This document shows, piece after piece, positions 8,611-16,703 of a DNA stretch of 58,282 nucleotides. A model generated the notes under the pieces. That model did not search any database and was not told the origin of the DNA. It saw only the letters and a program-made list of their open reading frames with translations. The DNA lies in NCBI GenBank assembly GCA_946610035.1, contig CAMOCC010000007.1, forward strand, positions 1-58,282. The letters are read 5' to 3'. Made by a program: the position numbers and the translations under genes. Each line of letters opens with the position of its first letter. Position 1 is the stretch's first letter. The DNA comes from an uncultured Verrucomicrobiota bacterium (lineage in GTDB: Bacteria > Verrucomicrobiota > Kiritimatiellia > RFP12 > UBA1067).

Positions 8611-11600
8611 TATTCTCCTCGCCCCTCGCCGCGCTTGGATTCCTCACCGCCGCCGGACTCGTCGCCGTCTACTGCTTCCGGCGCAGGAGTCCGCGGCGTC
8701 CCGTGGGCTCGCTCCTCCTCTGGCCGAAGCCGCAGGCGTCGTCCGTCTCCGCGCGGCGGCGCGACAGGCTGCACCTTCCAGTCAGCTTCTGGCTTGAGCT
8801 CCTCGCGCTCGTCGCCCTCGTCACGGCGGCGCTTTCCCCTCTCGCATGGCGGCGCTCCTCTGGCGTCATGCACGTCATAATGGACAGATCGCCGTCGATG
8901 TCCGTCCATGGCGCTTCGGCGCGGGCGGACGCCTTCCTCGCGCGCGAACGTGCCGCCGGGAGGAAGGACGACATCCGCGTCCGCGAAGTCGGGGACGCGC
9001 GCGAACTCGCACGCGAATACGCGGCGCTCTCCTCCGTGCTGCCGCCGGGCGACGAGCTGCTGGTCCTCACGGACGCCCCGCCGGACTTCGAGCTTCCCGC
9101 GCACGGCGTCCGCTGGGAGGCCTTCGGCAAGGCGGACGCTAACACGGCTATTGTCTCCGTACGCCGAAGACGAGTCGCACCCAGCCGCGACTCGATCTTC
9201 ACCGCCATCCGCCGCTTCGGCGACGGACCCTCCGCCGTCCGCCTAACCATCGAGGGCCTCGGCTCGGCCGACGTCGAACTCGACGCGCAAGGACGCGGAC
9301 TCTACTCGGCGACCATTGACGCCTCGCTTCCGGACCTCAAGGCGACGATCCCCGGCGACGTGTTCGCCGCGGACGACTCGGCCATCCTTGCGCGCCCCGA
9401 TGTTCCGTCCCTCGCCGTCGCGCTCGACCTGCACAACGACGCGCTGAGGTCCGCAATCGTCCGCGCCCTCGACGCGACGGGCTTCGTCGGACGCTTCGTG
9501 AAGGTCGGCGAATCGCCGGACATCACCGTGAGCGACAGGCGTTTCGCGCCGAACGCCGACACGGGATTCCTCCTCTCCTTTGCCCGCGCATCGAAGGAAC
9601 TGACGGCCGCCCCCGTCTGGTGCGACCAGTCGCATCCGCTCATGGACGGAGTGGACCTCTCGCTTGAGCCGACCGCGCCGGGCGAAACATGGCTCCCCGG
9701 GACGCCGATCGCCATAGCCGGCGAGCGCACACTCATATCGGCGAGCGACCGTTCGTGCTTCGTCGCGTTCGACAACCCCGCGCTGCCCTTCTTCCGCTCC
9801 CCCGCCTTCCCCGCCCTTGTGCAAAACACACTCTCCATCGCCCATTCCCTCAAAACAAACAATTCAGCAAAGCCGAACAATTCCTCCAATTCCTCACTTC
9901 TGGACGAATCGGAATCCGACCTGACCAAGCTCGCGACGGTTTCCCTCGGCTCGCACGCCGCCATCCCGGATCGCGCCGTCCTCGAACGCTCCATGGCGTG
10001 GATTCCCGCCCTCGTCGGCCTCCTCGCCATCCTCCTGCACCTCGCCATGTTCCGCAGACGCGCCATGATCGCCCCCGCCGTACTCGCCCTTCTCGCCATC
10101 GCGCGGCCCGTCCTGCCGATAGGGGACGATGCAGGTCTTGTCGTCGCGGTCGTGGACAGGTCCGCCTCTCTCGACGAAGCGGCGCGGAAGGAGCAGTCGA
10201 AGATCCTGAAGGCGCTCTCGGAGAGCCGTCCGTCGGACGCCAAGCTCGCCGTCGTCGCATTCGGCGCGGACAGCGCCATCGAACAGCTTCCGTCCGCCGC
10301 GCCCTTCGCCGGCTTCGAGCAGGAGGTCCGCGAGGACGGCTCCAACCTCACCGCGGCGCTCGCACGGGCGGATGCGCTTGCGGACACTTCGGACGATGCG
10401 CGCGTTGTCGTCGTTTCGGACGGACTGGTCGCCCTCGACGAGCGGCTCAGGCTCAAGCACGGCGTGGACACGTACCTCCAGTCGCGCGAATCGAAGGCGG
10501 ACCTTGCGATATCGCGCCTCGACGCGCCCTCGCCCGTCGCGAAGAGGTCCGTCGTCCCAATCACCGCGTGGGTCGAGACGGACGTCGCCTCCACAAATTC
10601 CTACATCCTCTACTCCTCCACCAACGTCGTCGCCTCCGGACGCGCCGTGTTCAAGCCCGGGCTCACGCCGCTTGCGTTCAGGGACACCGTGAAGAACGCC
10701 GGGCTCGTCCGCTACACTCTCCTGGTAACGCCCTCCGAAGGCGACATGCGTCCCGAGAACAACCGCGCGACGACCGTCGTCAAGGTCGATGGATCGCGCC
10801 CCCTCCTCTGGCTTTCGGACAAGACGCCGTCGAGTGCGGCGGCATCCGCGAGGGCGTCCGGACTGGACGTCAGGGAATTCAGGGCGGACACCTTCCCGCA
10901 GTCCCTCGCCGCGCTTCAGGACTACGCGGGCGTGATTCTCGAAAACGTGCCAGCCAAGCGCTTCGGCACGACCTTCCAGCGCGAACTCGCGTCGTATGTG
11001 GAGGATTTCGGACGCGGCCTCGCGATGACGGGCGGCGAGACGTCGTTCGGTCCGGGCGGCTGGTACAAGTCGCCCGTCGAAGACATACTCCCTGTCTCGC
11101 TGGAACTGCGCAACGACCACAGGAAGTACACGACGGCGATTGCGATAGTCATGGACCGCTCCGGCTCGATGGCCGCGCAGCTCTCGAACGGCAAGACGAA
11201 GATGGACATGGCGAACCTCGGCGCGGCGGGCGCAATCGACATGCTGACCGCGGCGGATGAAGTGTCCGTCATCGCAGTCGACTCGAAACCGCACCTCATA
11301 CTCGCCCTTACGGACGGCGAAAGCGCCAAGGCGCAGACCGAGAAGGTGCGCCGGATAGAGTCGATGGGCGGCGGCATATTCGTCGAGGAAGGATTGATGG
11401 CCGCACTTCGCGAACTGGACAAGTCGAAGTCACCGAACAAACACATAATGCTGTTCGCCGACGCAGCGGACGCCGAGGAGCCCGGCAACTACAGGAGCTA
11501 CCTATCCAAGGCGTTCGACGCCGGCATAACGGTAAGCGTGATCGCGCTCGGCAGCGAACGCGACTGCGACGCGGCGCTCCTCAAGGACATCGCATCCGTT

Positions 11601-12680
11601 GGCGGCGGGGAGTGCTTCTTCGAGTCGAACGCGAACGAGATTCCGCGCCTCTTCATGCAGGACACCTACCTGAGCCTCAAGGAGGCGATGGTCAAGGAGC
11701 CCGCGCCCATCGCCGTCACAAGCGCGATGAGGGGGCTGTCTGACAGCTTCCGCCCGTCGGAAAGGACTGTGGGCGGCTACGACCGCGTCTACATGCGAGA
11801 GGGCGCGGAATGCGCCATCCACACGACGGACGCTGAAGACGCGCCGATCCTCGCCTTCCACCGCGCGGGGCTGGGACGCACCCTCGCCTTCACCGGCGAG
11901 CTGTCCGGAGAGTACGCCTCGCCTCTCATGACCTCGGAATCCGGAGGGGAGCTTTTGGCCGCGATTGCACGCTGGACGCTAGGCGACGACGGAGTGGACA
12001 GGGGAGGATTCTTCTTCGAGCAGAAGTTCGTCTCGGGCGGCGTGAAGATATCGGACATTGCGGACGAGGAGAATCCCGACGCGGCGGTTTCGCGCTCGGG
12101 GCTCCAGCTCCTCCTGGTGCGTGAAAGCCCCTTGCGCGGCATAGTCCGCGAGATGACGACGCTGGAGTGGGAGGATTCGGACGCCCTTTCGTCCGTAATC
12201 CCGCTCTCCGGCGACGAAACGCTCTACGCCGTGGCGATCCTCGGCGACGGCTCGCCGTGCGTCCTCCCGCCGATATGCCTCCCCTACAGCGCGGAGCACC
12301 GCCGCATGCGCGATCCTCTCGCCGGCAAGCGGACGCTGGCGCGGCTTGCGGAGCGCACGGGCGGGCGCGTCCTGGAGGCCGCCGACGATCTCTGGAGCGA
12401 CTTCACCGGCTCAACGCGCCGCATCTATCTCGACACGCCTCTCTACCTCCTCGCAGCAACATTGCTTCTCCTGATTGTAGTTGCCCTGCGCCTTGGCATG
12501 CGCCTCTCCCTCCCGGTCAAACGCATCAACAATTCCCGCATCACCGCCCCAGTCAAGCAAGCAAACAATGTCCCCTCTCCCTTCGCCACACCGGACAAAC
12601 AATCAAACAATTCAAACTATTCAAGCAATTCCCCCTTGTCCGACGCCCTCGCCCGCGCTAAGCGCCGCGCCTCAAGGTAG
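8607..12680 (+). CDS. BatA-type membrane protein with three vWA MIDAS motifs
   Basis: A 1357-aa protein opening with the BatA/aerotolerance N-terminal membrane segment (MIFSSPLAALGFLTAAG) and a second helix near residues 60-80. DxSxS metal-site motifs occur at about residues 93 (DRSPS), 515 (DRSAS) and 848 (DRSGS). Further membrane segments lie near residues 465-510 and at about 1280-1300 near the C-terminus. Two Asn/Ser-rich stretches (about 415-435 and 1310-1345) are encoded by degenerate AACAATT/ATTCAA repeats and look like inserted low-complexity DNA. It resembles a BatA-like half fused to a second vWA protein. It starts at an ATGA overlap with the DUF58 gene. Its last 64 bp overlap the convergent lactonase gene. 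Confidence 0.88.
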   Translation: MIFSSPLAALGFLTAAGLVAVYCFRRRSPRRPVGSLLLWPKPQASSVSARRRDRLHLPVSFWLELLALVALVTAALSPLAWRRSSGVMHVIMDRSPSMSVHGASARADAFLARERAAGRKDDIRVREVGDARELAREYAALSSVLPPGDELLVLTDAPPDFELPAHGVRWEAFGKADANTAIVSVRRRRVAPSRDSIFTAIRRFGDGPSAVRLTIEGLGSADVELDAQGRGLYSATIDASLPDLKATIPGDVFAADDSAILARPDVPSLAVALDLHNDALRSAIVRALDATGFVGRFVKVGESPDITVSDRRFAPNADTGFLLSFARASKELTAAPVWCDQSHPLMDGVDLSLEPTAPGETWLPGTPIAIAGERTLISASDRSCFVAFDNPALPFFRSPAFPALVQNTLSIAHSLKTNNSAKPNNSSNSSLLDESESDLTKLATVSLGSHAAIPDRAVLERSMAWIPALVGLLAILLHLAMFRRRAMIAPAVLALLAIARPVLPIGDDAGLVVAVVDRSASLDEAARKEQSKILKALSESRPSDAKLAVVAFGADSAIEQLPSAAPFAGFEQEVREDGSNLTAALARADALADTSDDARVVVVSDGLVALDERLRLKHGVDTYLQSRESKADLAISRLDAPSPVAKRSVVPITAWVETDVASTNSYILYSSTNVVASGRAVFKPGLTPLAFRDTVKNAGLVRYTLLVTPSEGDMRPENNRATTVVKVDGSRPLLWLSDKTPSSAAASARASGLDVREFRADTFPQSLAALQDYAGVILENVPAKRFGTTFQRELASYVEDFGRGLAMTGGETSFGPGGWYKSPVEDILPVSLELRNDHRKYTTAIAIVMDRSGSMAAQLSNGKTKMDMANLGAAGAIDMLTAADEVSVIAVDSKPHLILALTDGESAKAQTEKVRRIESMGGGIFVEEGLMAALRELDKSKSPNKHIMLFADAADAEEPGNYRSYLSKAFDAGITVSVIALGSERDCDAALLKDIASVGGGECFFESNANEIPRLFMQDTYLSLKEAMVKEPAPIAVTSAMRGLSDSFRPSERTVGGYDRVYMREGAECAIHTTDAEDAPILAFHRAGLGRTLAFTGELSGEYASPLMTSESGGELLAAIARWTLGDDGVDRGGFFFEQKFVSGGVKISDIADEENPDAAVSRSGLQLLLVRESPLRGIVREMTTLEWEDSDALSSVIPLSGDETLYAVAILGDGSPCVLPPICLPYSAEHRRMRDPLAGKRTLARLAERTGGRVLEAADDLWSDFTGSTRRIYLDTPLYLLAATLLLLIVVALRLGMRLSLPVKRINNSRITAPVKQANNVPSPFATPDKQSNNSNYSSNSPLSDALARAKRRASR

Positions 12681-13777
12681 GGTGACTCGGATATGAACAT
12701 GAACTTGAAGCAGAGCGGACGCCAGCAGGGAATCGGATCGCCCGCGGGCTCGAGCGTGCACTTCGCGCGGTCGAAGGCGTAGACCTGTATCTCGTTGGAC
12801 ATCTTGTGCCCGACGATCATGAACTTCTCGCCCGGCATCAGCTCGAAGTCGCGCGGGAACCTGCCGCTAAGCTTCGCGATGTTCCTGAGCTTCAGCTTGC
12901 CGAGCGTACCGACCTCGTAGAACGCGATCGAGTCGTAGCCGCGGTTCGACGCCATCACGATCTTTCCGTCCGCCGTCGTCTTTATCGCCGCAGCCTTCGT
13001 GACAAGTTCCTCGCCGTCTTCCGCCCAGCGGTTGAAGCCATCAGGAAGCATCGACGTCTTGTCCATTAGCTTGAACGTCGCCCCGTCGAAGGCGTACTGC
13101 GAGACTGAACTCCCAAGTTCGTTGACGATGTAGAGTACCTTGTTGCCGCTTCGCGGAAGAAACAGCGCGTGGCGCGGTCCGTCGCCCTTGGCCGCCTTGA
13201 TGAAAAGGTCCTTCCGCCTTTCCATCGTGTTCGGATCGAAGAACCACACGCGGTCGCAGCCGAGGTCGACGACGCCCATCTCACCACGCCCCACTCCGTT
13301 CGGATCGAGGAAAAACGTCTGATGGGCGAACGCCTTCCTCTGGCGGACCTTGTTGTCGCCCATGTCGTCGTTCGGGAATACGAACGTCCTTAGGCCGCTC
13401 CCGTCGATCCCGACAGTACCGCAGGTCGCCGAGCCGTACGCGGCGAATGCGACGCGCTTCTCGTCGGGCGTGAGCGATACGTGGCACGGCGTCTCGCACG
13501 GAAGCTCCGCGAGCTTCGTCATCCCGCCGATGCGGTGTCCGTCGAGCGCGAACTTGACTATCGCGCCCTTCTTCCCCTCGCTGACCGCCGAGTAGAGGAA
13601 CTTTCTTTCCCTGTCGATCTGGAAGTACGTCGTGCCCTCGCAACCGTTAACCGACTGGACGATCTTCGCGACTCCCGTTTCGGTGTCGCATTCGAGGACC
13701 TTGAGCGCGTCCTTGTCGGGCGACCCTGTGTTGCATCCGACAATGCAGTACACCGTGGCGGCTATCATGGCATTCAT
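12617..13777 (-). CDS. lactonase-family beta-propeller, exported
   Basis: A 386-aa protein of the 6-phosphogluconolactonase-like seven-bladed propeller family (PF10282 type). Blade-like stretches include GTTYFQIDRERKFLYSA, CHVSLTPDEKRVAFAAYG, GPRHALFLPRSGNKVLYIVNE and FPRDFELMPGEKFMIVG. The N-terminus (MNAMIAATVYCIVGCNTG) is weakly hydrophobic, so export is possible but not clear. I chose the ATG at 13777, with AAAGGCG 7 nt upstream, over the TTG at 13783 used by the ORF track. The gene runs into the 3' end of the vWA gene on the opposite strand. Reaction in this organism unproven; many relatives act on sugar-acid lactones. Confidence 0.85.
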   Translation of the reverse strand: MNAMIAATVYCIVGCNTGSPDKDALKVLECDTETGVAKIVQSVNGCEGTTYFQIDRERKFLYSAVSEGKKGAIVKFALDGHRIGGMTKLAELPCETPCHVSLTPDEKRVAFAAYGSATCGTVGIDGSGLRTFVFPNDDMGDNKVRQRKAFAHQTFFLDPNGVGRGEMGVVDLGCDRVWFFDPNTMERRKDLFIKAAKGDGPRHALFLPRSGNKVLYIVNELGSSVSQYAFDGATFKLMDKTSMLPDGFNRWAEDGEELVTKAAAIKTTADGKIVMASNRGYDSIAFYEVGTLGKLKLRNIAKLSGRFPRDFELMPGEKFMIVGHKMSNEIQVYAFDRAKCTLEPAGDPIPCWRPLCFKFMFISESPYLEARRLARARASDKGELLE

Positions 13778-13814
13778 ATTCAATCGCCTTTCAAATTGTC
13801 TTTCGTGTTTTACA

Positions 13815-13823
13815 ATTATACCA
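13815..13823 (-). promoter_or_regulatory. extended -10 promoter of the lactonase gene
   Basis: Minus-strand TGGTATAAT with the hexamer at 13815-13820, 37 nt before the ATG. An AAAGGCG ribosome-binding site lies between, so this mRNA has an ordinary leader. Confidence 0.6.
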
Positions 13824-13907
13824 CAACCTGCGAAATGCGGTCAATCCACCGCGGCCAACCTGGAGTTTACCCATTTTTTGACCGGAGCGAAGGACCCACT
13901 GAGGCAG

Positions 13908-14020
13908 AGGGGGACAGTCCCCGTGGGGGTTTGGAGACGCGGCTTCCAGCCGCGTCAAGTACGCTAAAGTAGTTGCACACCAATCACTCGATTGACGCGG
14001 CTGGAAGCCGCGTCTCCAAA
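13908..14020. repeat. pair of facing REP-like hairpins
   Basis: Two complete hairpins (13936-13956 and 13994-14014) with arms GACGCGGCT and AGCCGCGTC lie in opposite orientation, flanked outward by TTTGGA/TCCAAA. They sit between the divergent lactonase and NfnA promoters. GGGGGACAGTCCCCGTGGGG next to the left copy is itself able to fold. The rest of 13860-14160 shows no gene. Confidence 0.8.
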
Positions 14021-14163
14021 TATTTCGCAACCCGCCTGAACATTGGTTCAAACTGCTCTTTTCAGAAACCAAAGTTGTAAAACAGGGTGAATTGCACCTC
14101 TGATATCGATTTAAATATCCCCTTTTTTAGGGAGATTTTTCCGCCCCAGTCGCGCACATAAAA

Positions 14164-14172
14164 TGATATAAT
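14164..14172 (+). promoter_or_regulatory. extended -10 promoter of nfnA, near-leaderless
   Basis: TGATATAAT with the hexamer at 14167-14172. Only 9 nt (ATCCGAATC) separate it from the ATG at 14182. With the usual 6-8 nt from -10 to +1, the transcript would start within a few bases of the start codon. No Shine-Dalgarno sequence fits in that space. Confidence 0.65.
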
Positions 14173-14181
14173 ATCCGAATC

Positions 14182-15036
14182 ATGAACAAAATAATCGAAA
14201 AGCGACAGCTCTCCGCGAACGTCTACCAGATGAAGTTCGAGGCGCCGCTCATTGCGCAGGAGCGCAAGGCGGGCCAGTTCATCATCCTCATGGTCGATTC
14301 CGAGTTCGGCGAGCGCATCCCTCTAACGATCGCAGACGCCGACCCCGTTGCGGGCTGGGTCATGATCATTTTCCAGACCGTCGGGGCCTCCACGATGAAG
14401 CTTTCGACCTTCAATGTCGGGGACTCCATTCCGGCGGTGCTGGGTCCGCTCGGCCGTCCCACCTCGATCCGCGGCGAAAACGGCGAGAAGCCCGGTCGCG
14501 TCGTCTGCGTCGGCGGCGGCATCGGCGTCGCCCCCATGCACCCTATCGCGCAGGCCCTCAAGGCGGCCGGCAACGAAGTGACGATCATCATGGGCGCGAG
14601 GAACGAAAGCCTCTTCGTAATGCTCGACGAGATGCGCGCCATCGCGGGCGACAGGCTGATTCTTATGACGGACGACGGCTCTTGCGGCAGGAAGGGTCTC
14701 GTCACCGATCCTCTCAAGGAGCTATGCGCCGAAGGCAAGGTGGACGAGGTGATCACGATCGGTCCGCCCATCATGATGAAGTTCTGCGCCCTCGCTACGA
14801 AGCCCTTCGGAGTGAAGACCATAGCCTCTCTCAACACCATCATGATCGACGGCACGGGAATGTGCGGCGGCTGCCGCGTCACCGTGGGCGGCGAGACGAA
14901 GTTCGTATGCGTTGACGGGCCCGAGTTCGACGCGCACCAGGTCGACTGGGACCTCATGCTGAAGCGCATGGGCGCGTTCAAGCCGCAGGAGGCCGCCGCC
15001 AAGGAACACGTCTGCAAGGCCGGCATCTTCAAATAA
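14182..15036 (+). CDS. nfnA: NADH-dependent ferredoxin:NADP oxidoreductase, alpha-type subunit
   Basis: A 284-aa FAD/NAD-binding electron-transfer subunit (sulfide dehydrogenase SudB / NfnA / DHOD-electron-transfer type). An N-terminal FAD barrel (RIPLTIAD) is followed by a nucleotide-binding half with CVGGGIGVAPMHPIA. A [2Fe-2S] cysteine cluster follows near the C-terminus in TGMCGGCRVTVGG and FVCVDGPEFD. The glutamate synthase small-chain-like NfnB lies 63 nt downstream, the arrangement seen for the electron-bifurcating NfnAB pair of anaerobes. Expected role: couple NADPH with ferredoxin and NAD. Biochemical bifurcation is inferred from family and gene order. Confidence 0.9.
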   Translation: MNKIIEKRQLSANVYQMKFEAPLIAQERKAGQFIILMVDSEFGERIPLTIADADPVAGWVMIIFQTVGASTMKLSTFNVGDSIPAVLGPLGRPTSIRGENGEKPGRVVCVGGGIGVAPMHPIAQALKAAGNEVTIIMGARNESLFVMLDEMRAIAGDRLILMTDDGSCGRKGLVTDPLKELCAEGKVDEVITIGPPIMMKFCALATKPFGVKTIASLNTIMIDGTGMCGGCRVTVGGETKFVCVDGPEFDAHQVDWDLMLKRMGAFKPQEAAAKEHVCKAGIFK

Positions 15037-15050
15037 AGGAATCCCCTTCC

Positions 15051-15092
15051 TTCATTTTCCATTCTTCATTTTACACTTTACATTCTTATAAT
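15051..15092 (+). promoter_or_regulatory. heptamer repeat ending in a leaderless promoter for nfnB
   Basis: Degenerate 7-bp repeats of the CATTTTA/CATTCTT type fill most of the nfnA-nfnB gap. They run into TATAAT at 15087-15092, followed by exactly 7 nt (CCCAACC) and the nfnB ATG. This would give a leaderless transcript starting at the gene, in addition to read-through from nfnA. A -35 is not clear. Confidence 0.5.
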
Positions 15093-15099
15093 CCCAACC

Positions 15100-16518
15100 A
15101 TGACACCTAAAGAGAAAATGGCGATACCGCAGCAGGCGATGCCCGAACAGGACGCCGCCGTGCGGGCGCACAACATGAACGAGGTGGCCCTGGGCTACTC
15201 CAAGGAGCAGGCCATGACCGAGGCGAGCCGCTGCCTGCAGTGTCCCACCAAGCCATGCATGCAGGGCTGCCCCGTCGCGATCAACATCCCCGGCTTCCTC
15301 GAAAAGGCCGCGGCGGGCGACTTCGCAGGCGCCCTTTCCGTCATCAAGGAGACGTCCCTCCTTCCCGCAGTGTGCGGACGCGTCTGCCCGCAGGAGAAGC
15401 AGTGCCAGAAGTTCTGCACGATGGGCAAGCTCATGAAGGACGTCGAGAAGTCCGTCGCCATCGGGCGAGTCGAGCGCTTCTGCGCTGACCTCGCGCGCAA
15501 CACGAACACAGAGCCTCCCGTGACCTGCGCGCCCAAGACGGGCAAGAAGGTCGCCGTCATCGGCTCCGGTCCCGCCTCCATCACCTGCGCGGCGGACTGC
15601 GCCAAGGCGGGTCACGACGTCACCGTCTTCGAGGCGTTCCACAAGTGCGGCGGCGTTCTCGTCTACGGCATCCCCGAATTCCGTCTTCCCAAGTCGATCG
15701 TCCAGCACGAGATCGACGGACTCAGGAATCTAGGCGTCAAGATCGAGACGAACTACTGCGTCGGCCGCACACGCAAGATCGCCGACCTCGTGAAGAAGGA
15801 CGGCTTCGACGCCGTCTTCGTAGGCACGGGCGCGGGCCTGCCCAAGTTCATGGGCATAGAGGGCGAGAACCTCACGGGCGTCTTCAGCGCCAACGAGTAC
15901 CTCACGCGCGCGAACCTCATGAAGGCGTACCGCGAGGACAAGGCGGACACACCCTTCTGGCACGGCAAGCGCGTCGCCGTCCTCGGCGGCGGCAACGTCG
16001 CGATGGACGCGAGCCGCATGGCCCTGCGCCTCGGCGCGGAGAAGGTCTACCTCATCTACCGCCGCTCCGAAGTCGAGATGCCCGCGCGTATCGAGGAGGT
16101 CCACCACGCGAAGCAGGAGGGCGTCGAGTTCCGCACCCTCCAGAACGCGAAGCGCATCCTCGGCGACGAGTCCGCCAAGGTCGTCGGAATCGAGTGCCTC
16201 AAGTACGAGCTCGGCGAGCCTGATGCGTCTGGTCGCCGCAGCCCTGTCGCGATCAAGGGAAGCGAGTTCACGCTCGACGTCGATACGGTCGTCGTCGCAG
16301 TCGGCAACGCGTCCAATCCGCTCATCCCCGCGACGACGGAGGGACTCGAGGTCAACAAGCGCGGCAACATCGTCGTCAACCCCGAGACGAACATGACATC
16401 CATCCCCGGCGTCTTCGCCGGCGGCGACATCGTCCTCGGCGCGGCCACCGTCATTCTCGCCATGGGCGAGGGCCGTCGCGCCGCAGCAGGCATCAACGCC
16501 TACCTCACGGCGAAGTAA
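15100..16518 (+). CDS. nfnB: NfnB / glutamate synthase small-chain-like oxidoreductase
   Basis: A 472-aa flavoprotein of the GltD/NfnB/SudA family. N-terminal [4Fe-4S] cysteines are seen in RCLQCPTKPCMQGCP and VCGRVCPQEKQC. A FAD dinucleotide fold starts at VAVIGSGPASITCA, an NADPH-binding fold at VAVLGGGNVAMDA, and the C-terminal FAD contact is GVFAGGDIVLGAATVI. Length matches the homotetrameric or NfnB forms. It pairs with the upstream NfnA, so a NADH/ferredoxin:NADP transhydrogenase is more likely than glutamate synthase; no large GOGAT subunit gene is present here. The start is at position +1 to +2 of a predicted leaderless promoter. Confidence 0.92.
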   Translation: MTPKEKMAIPQQAMPEQDAAVRAHNMNEVALGYSKEQAMTEASRCLQCPTKPCMQGCPVAINIPGFLEKAAAGDFAGALSVIKETSLLPAVCGRVCPQEKQCQKFCTMGKLMKDVEKSVAIGRVERFCADLARNTNTEPPVTCAPKTGKKVAVIGSGPASITCAADCAKAGHDVTVFEAFHKCGGVLVYGIPEFRLPKSIVQHEIDGLRNLGVKIETNYCVGRTRKIADLVKKDGFDAVFVGTGAGLPKFMGIEGENLTGVFSANEYLTRANLMKAYREDKADTPFWHGKRVAVLGGGNVAMDASRMALRLGAEKVYLIYRRSEVEMPARIEEVHHAKQEGVEFRTLQNAKRILGDESAKVVGIECLKYELGEPDASGRRSPVAIKGSEFTLDVDTVVVAVGNASNPLIPATTEGLEVNKRGNIVVNPETNMTSIPGVFAGGDIVLGAATVILAMGEGRRAAAGINAYLTAK

Positions 16519-16607
16519 GCTTCGCGAGCTTTGTTGCTTCCGCTGCCGGGAGTCGCGGAGTCTTGGAGATTTCCCAATCCTCCAAAGCTCCCTGCGGCGA
16601 AAGCAAA

Positions 16608-16657
16608 GCAAAAGAACAGTCCCCCTGCCTTTCACGACAGGGGGACTGTTCTTTTGC
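16608..16657. terminator. 20-bp perfect inverted repeat downstream of nfnB
   Basis: Arms GCAAAAGAACAGTCCCCCTG (16608-16627) and its exact reverse complement (16638-16657) surround a 10-nt loop. Just before it, 16530-16605 forms a second, imperfect inverted repeat (GAGTCTTGGAG / CTCCAAAGCTCC). The position between nfnB and the convergent purA end suits a bidirectional terminator, but the ACAGTCCCC core recurs in other repeats here, so it may be a repeat element instead. Confidence 0.6.
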
Positions 16658-16703
16658 CCGTCAGGGACGGCCCGTCCTCCTACCTTTACGCCGGAAGGCT
16701 CGA

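Noticed and set aside
14182-16518. NfnAB as glutamate synthase or dihydroorotate dehydrogenase subunits
   Set aside because: No GOGAT large subunit or PyrD gene is adjacent; the pair order and cysteine motifs fit NfnA-NfnB better.
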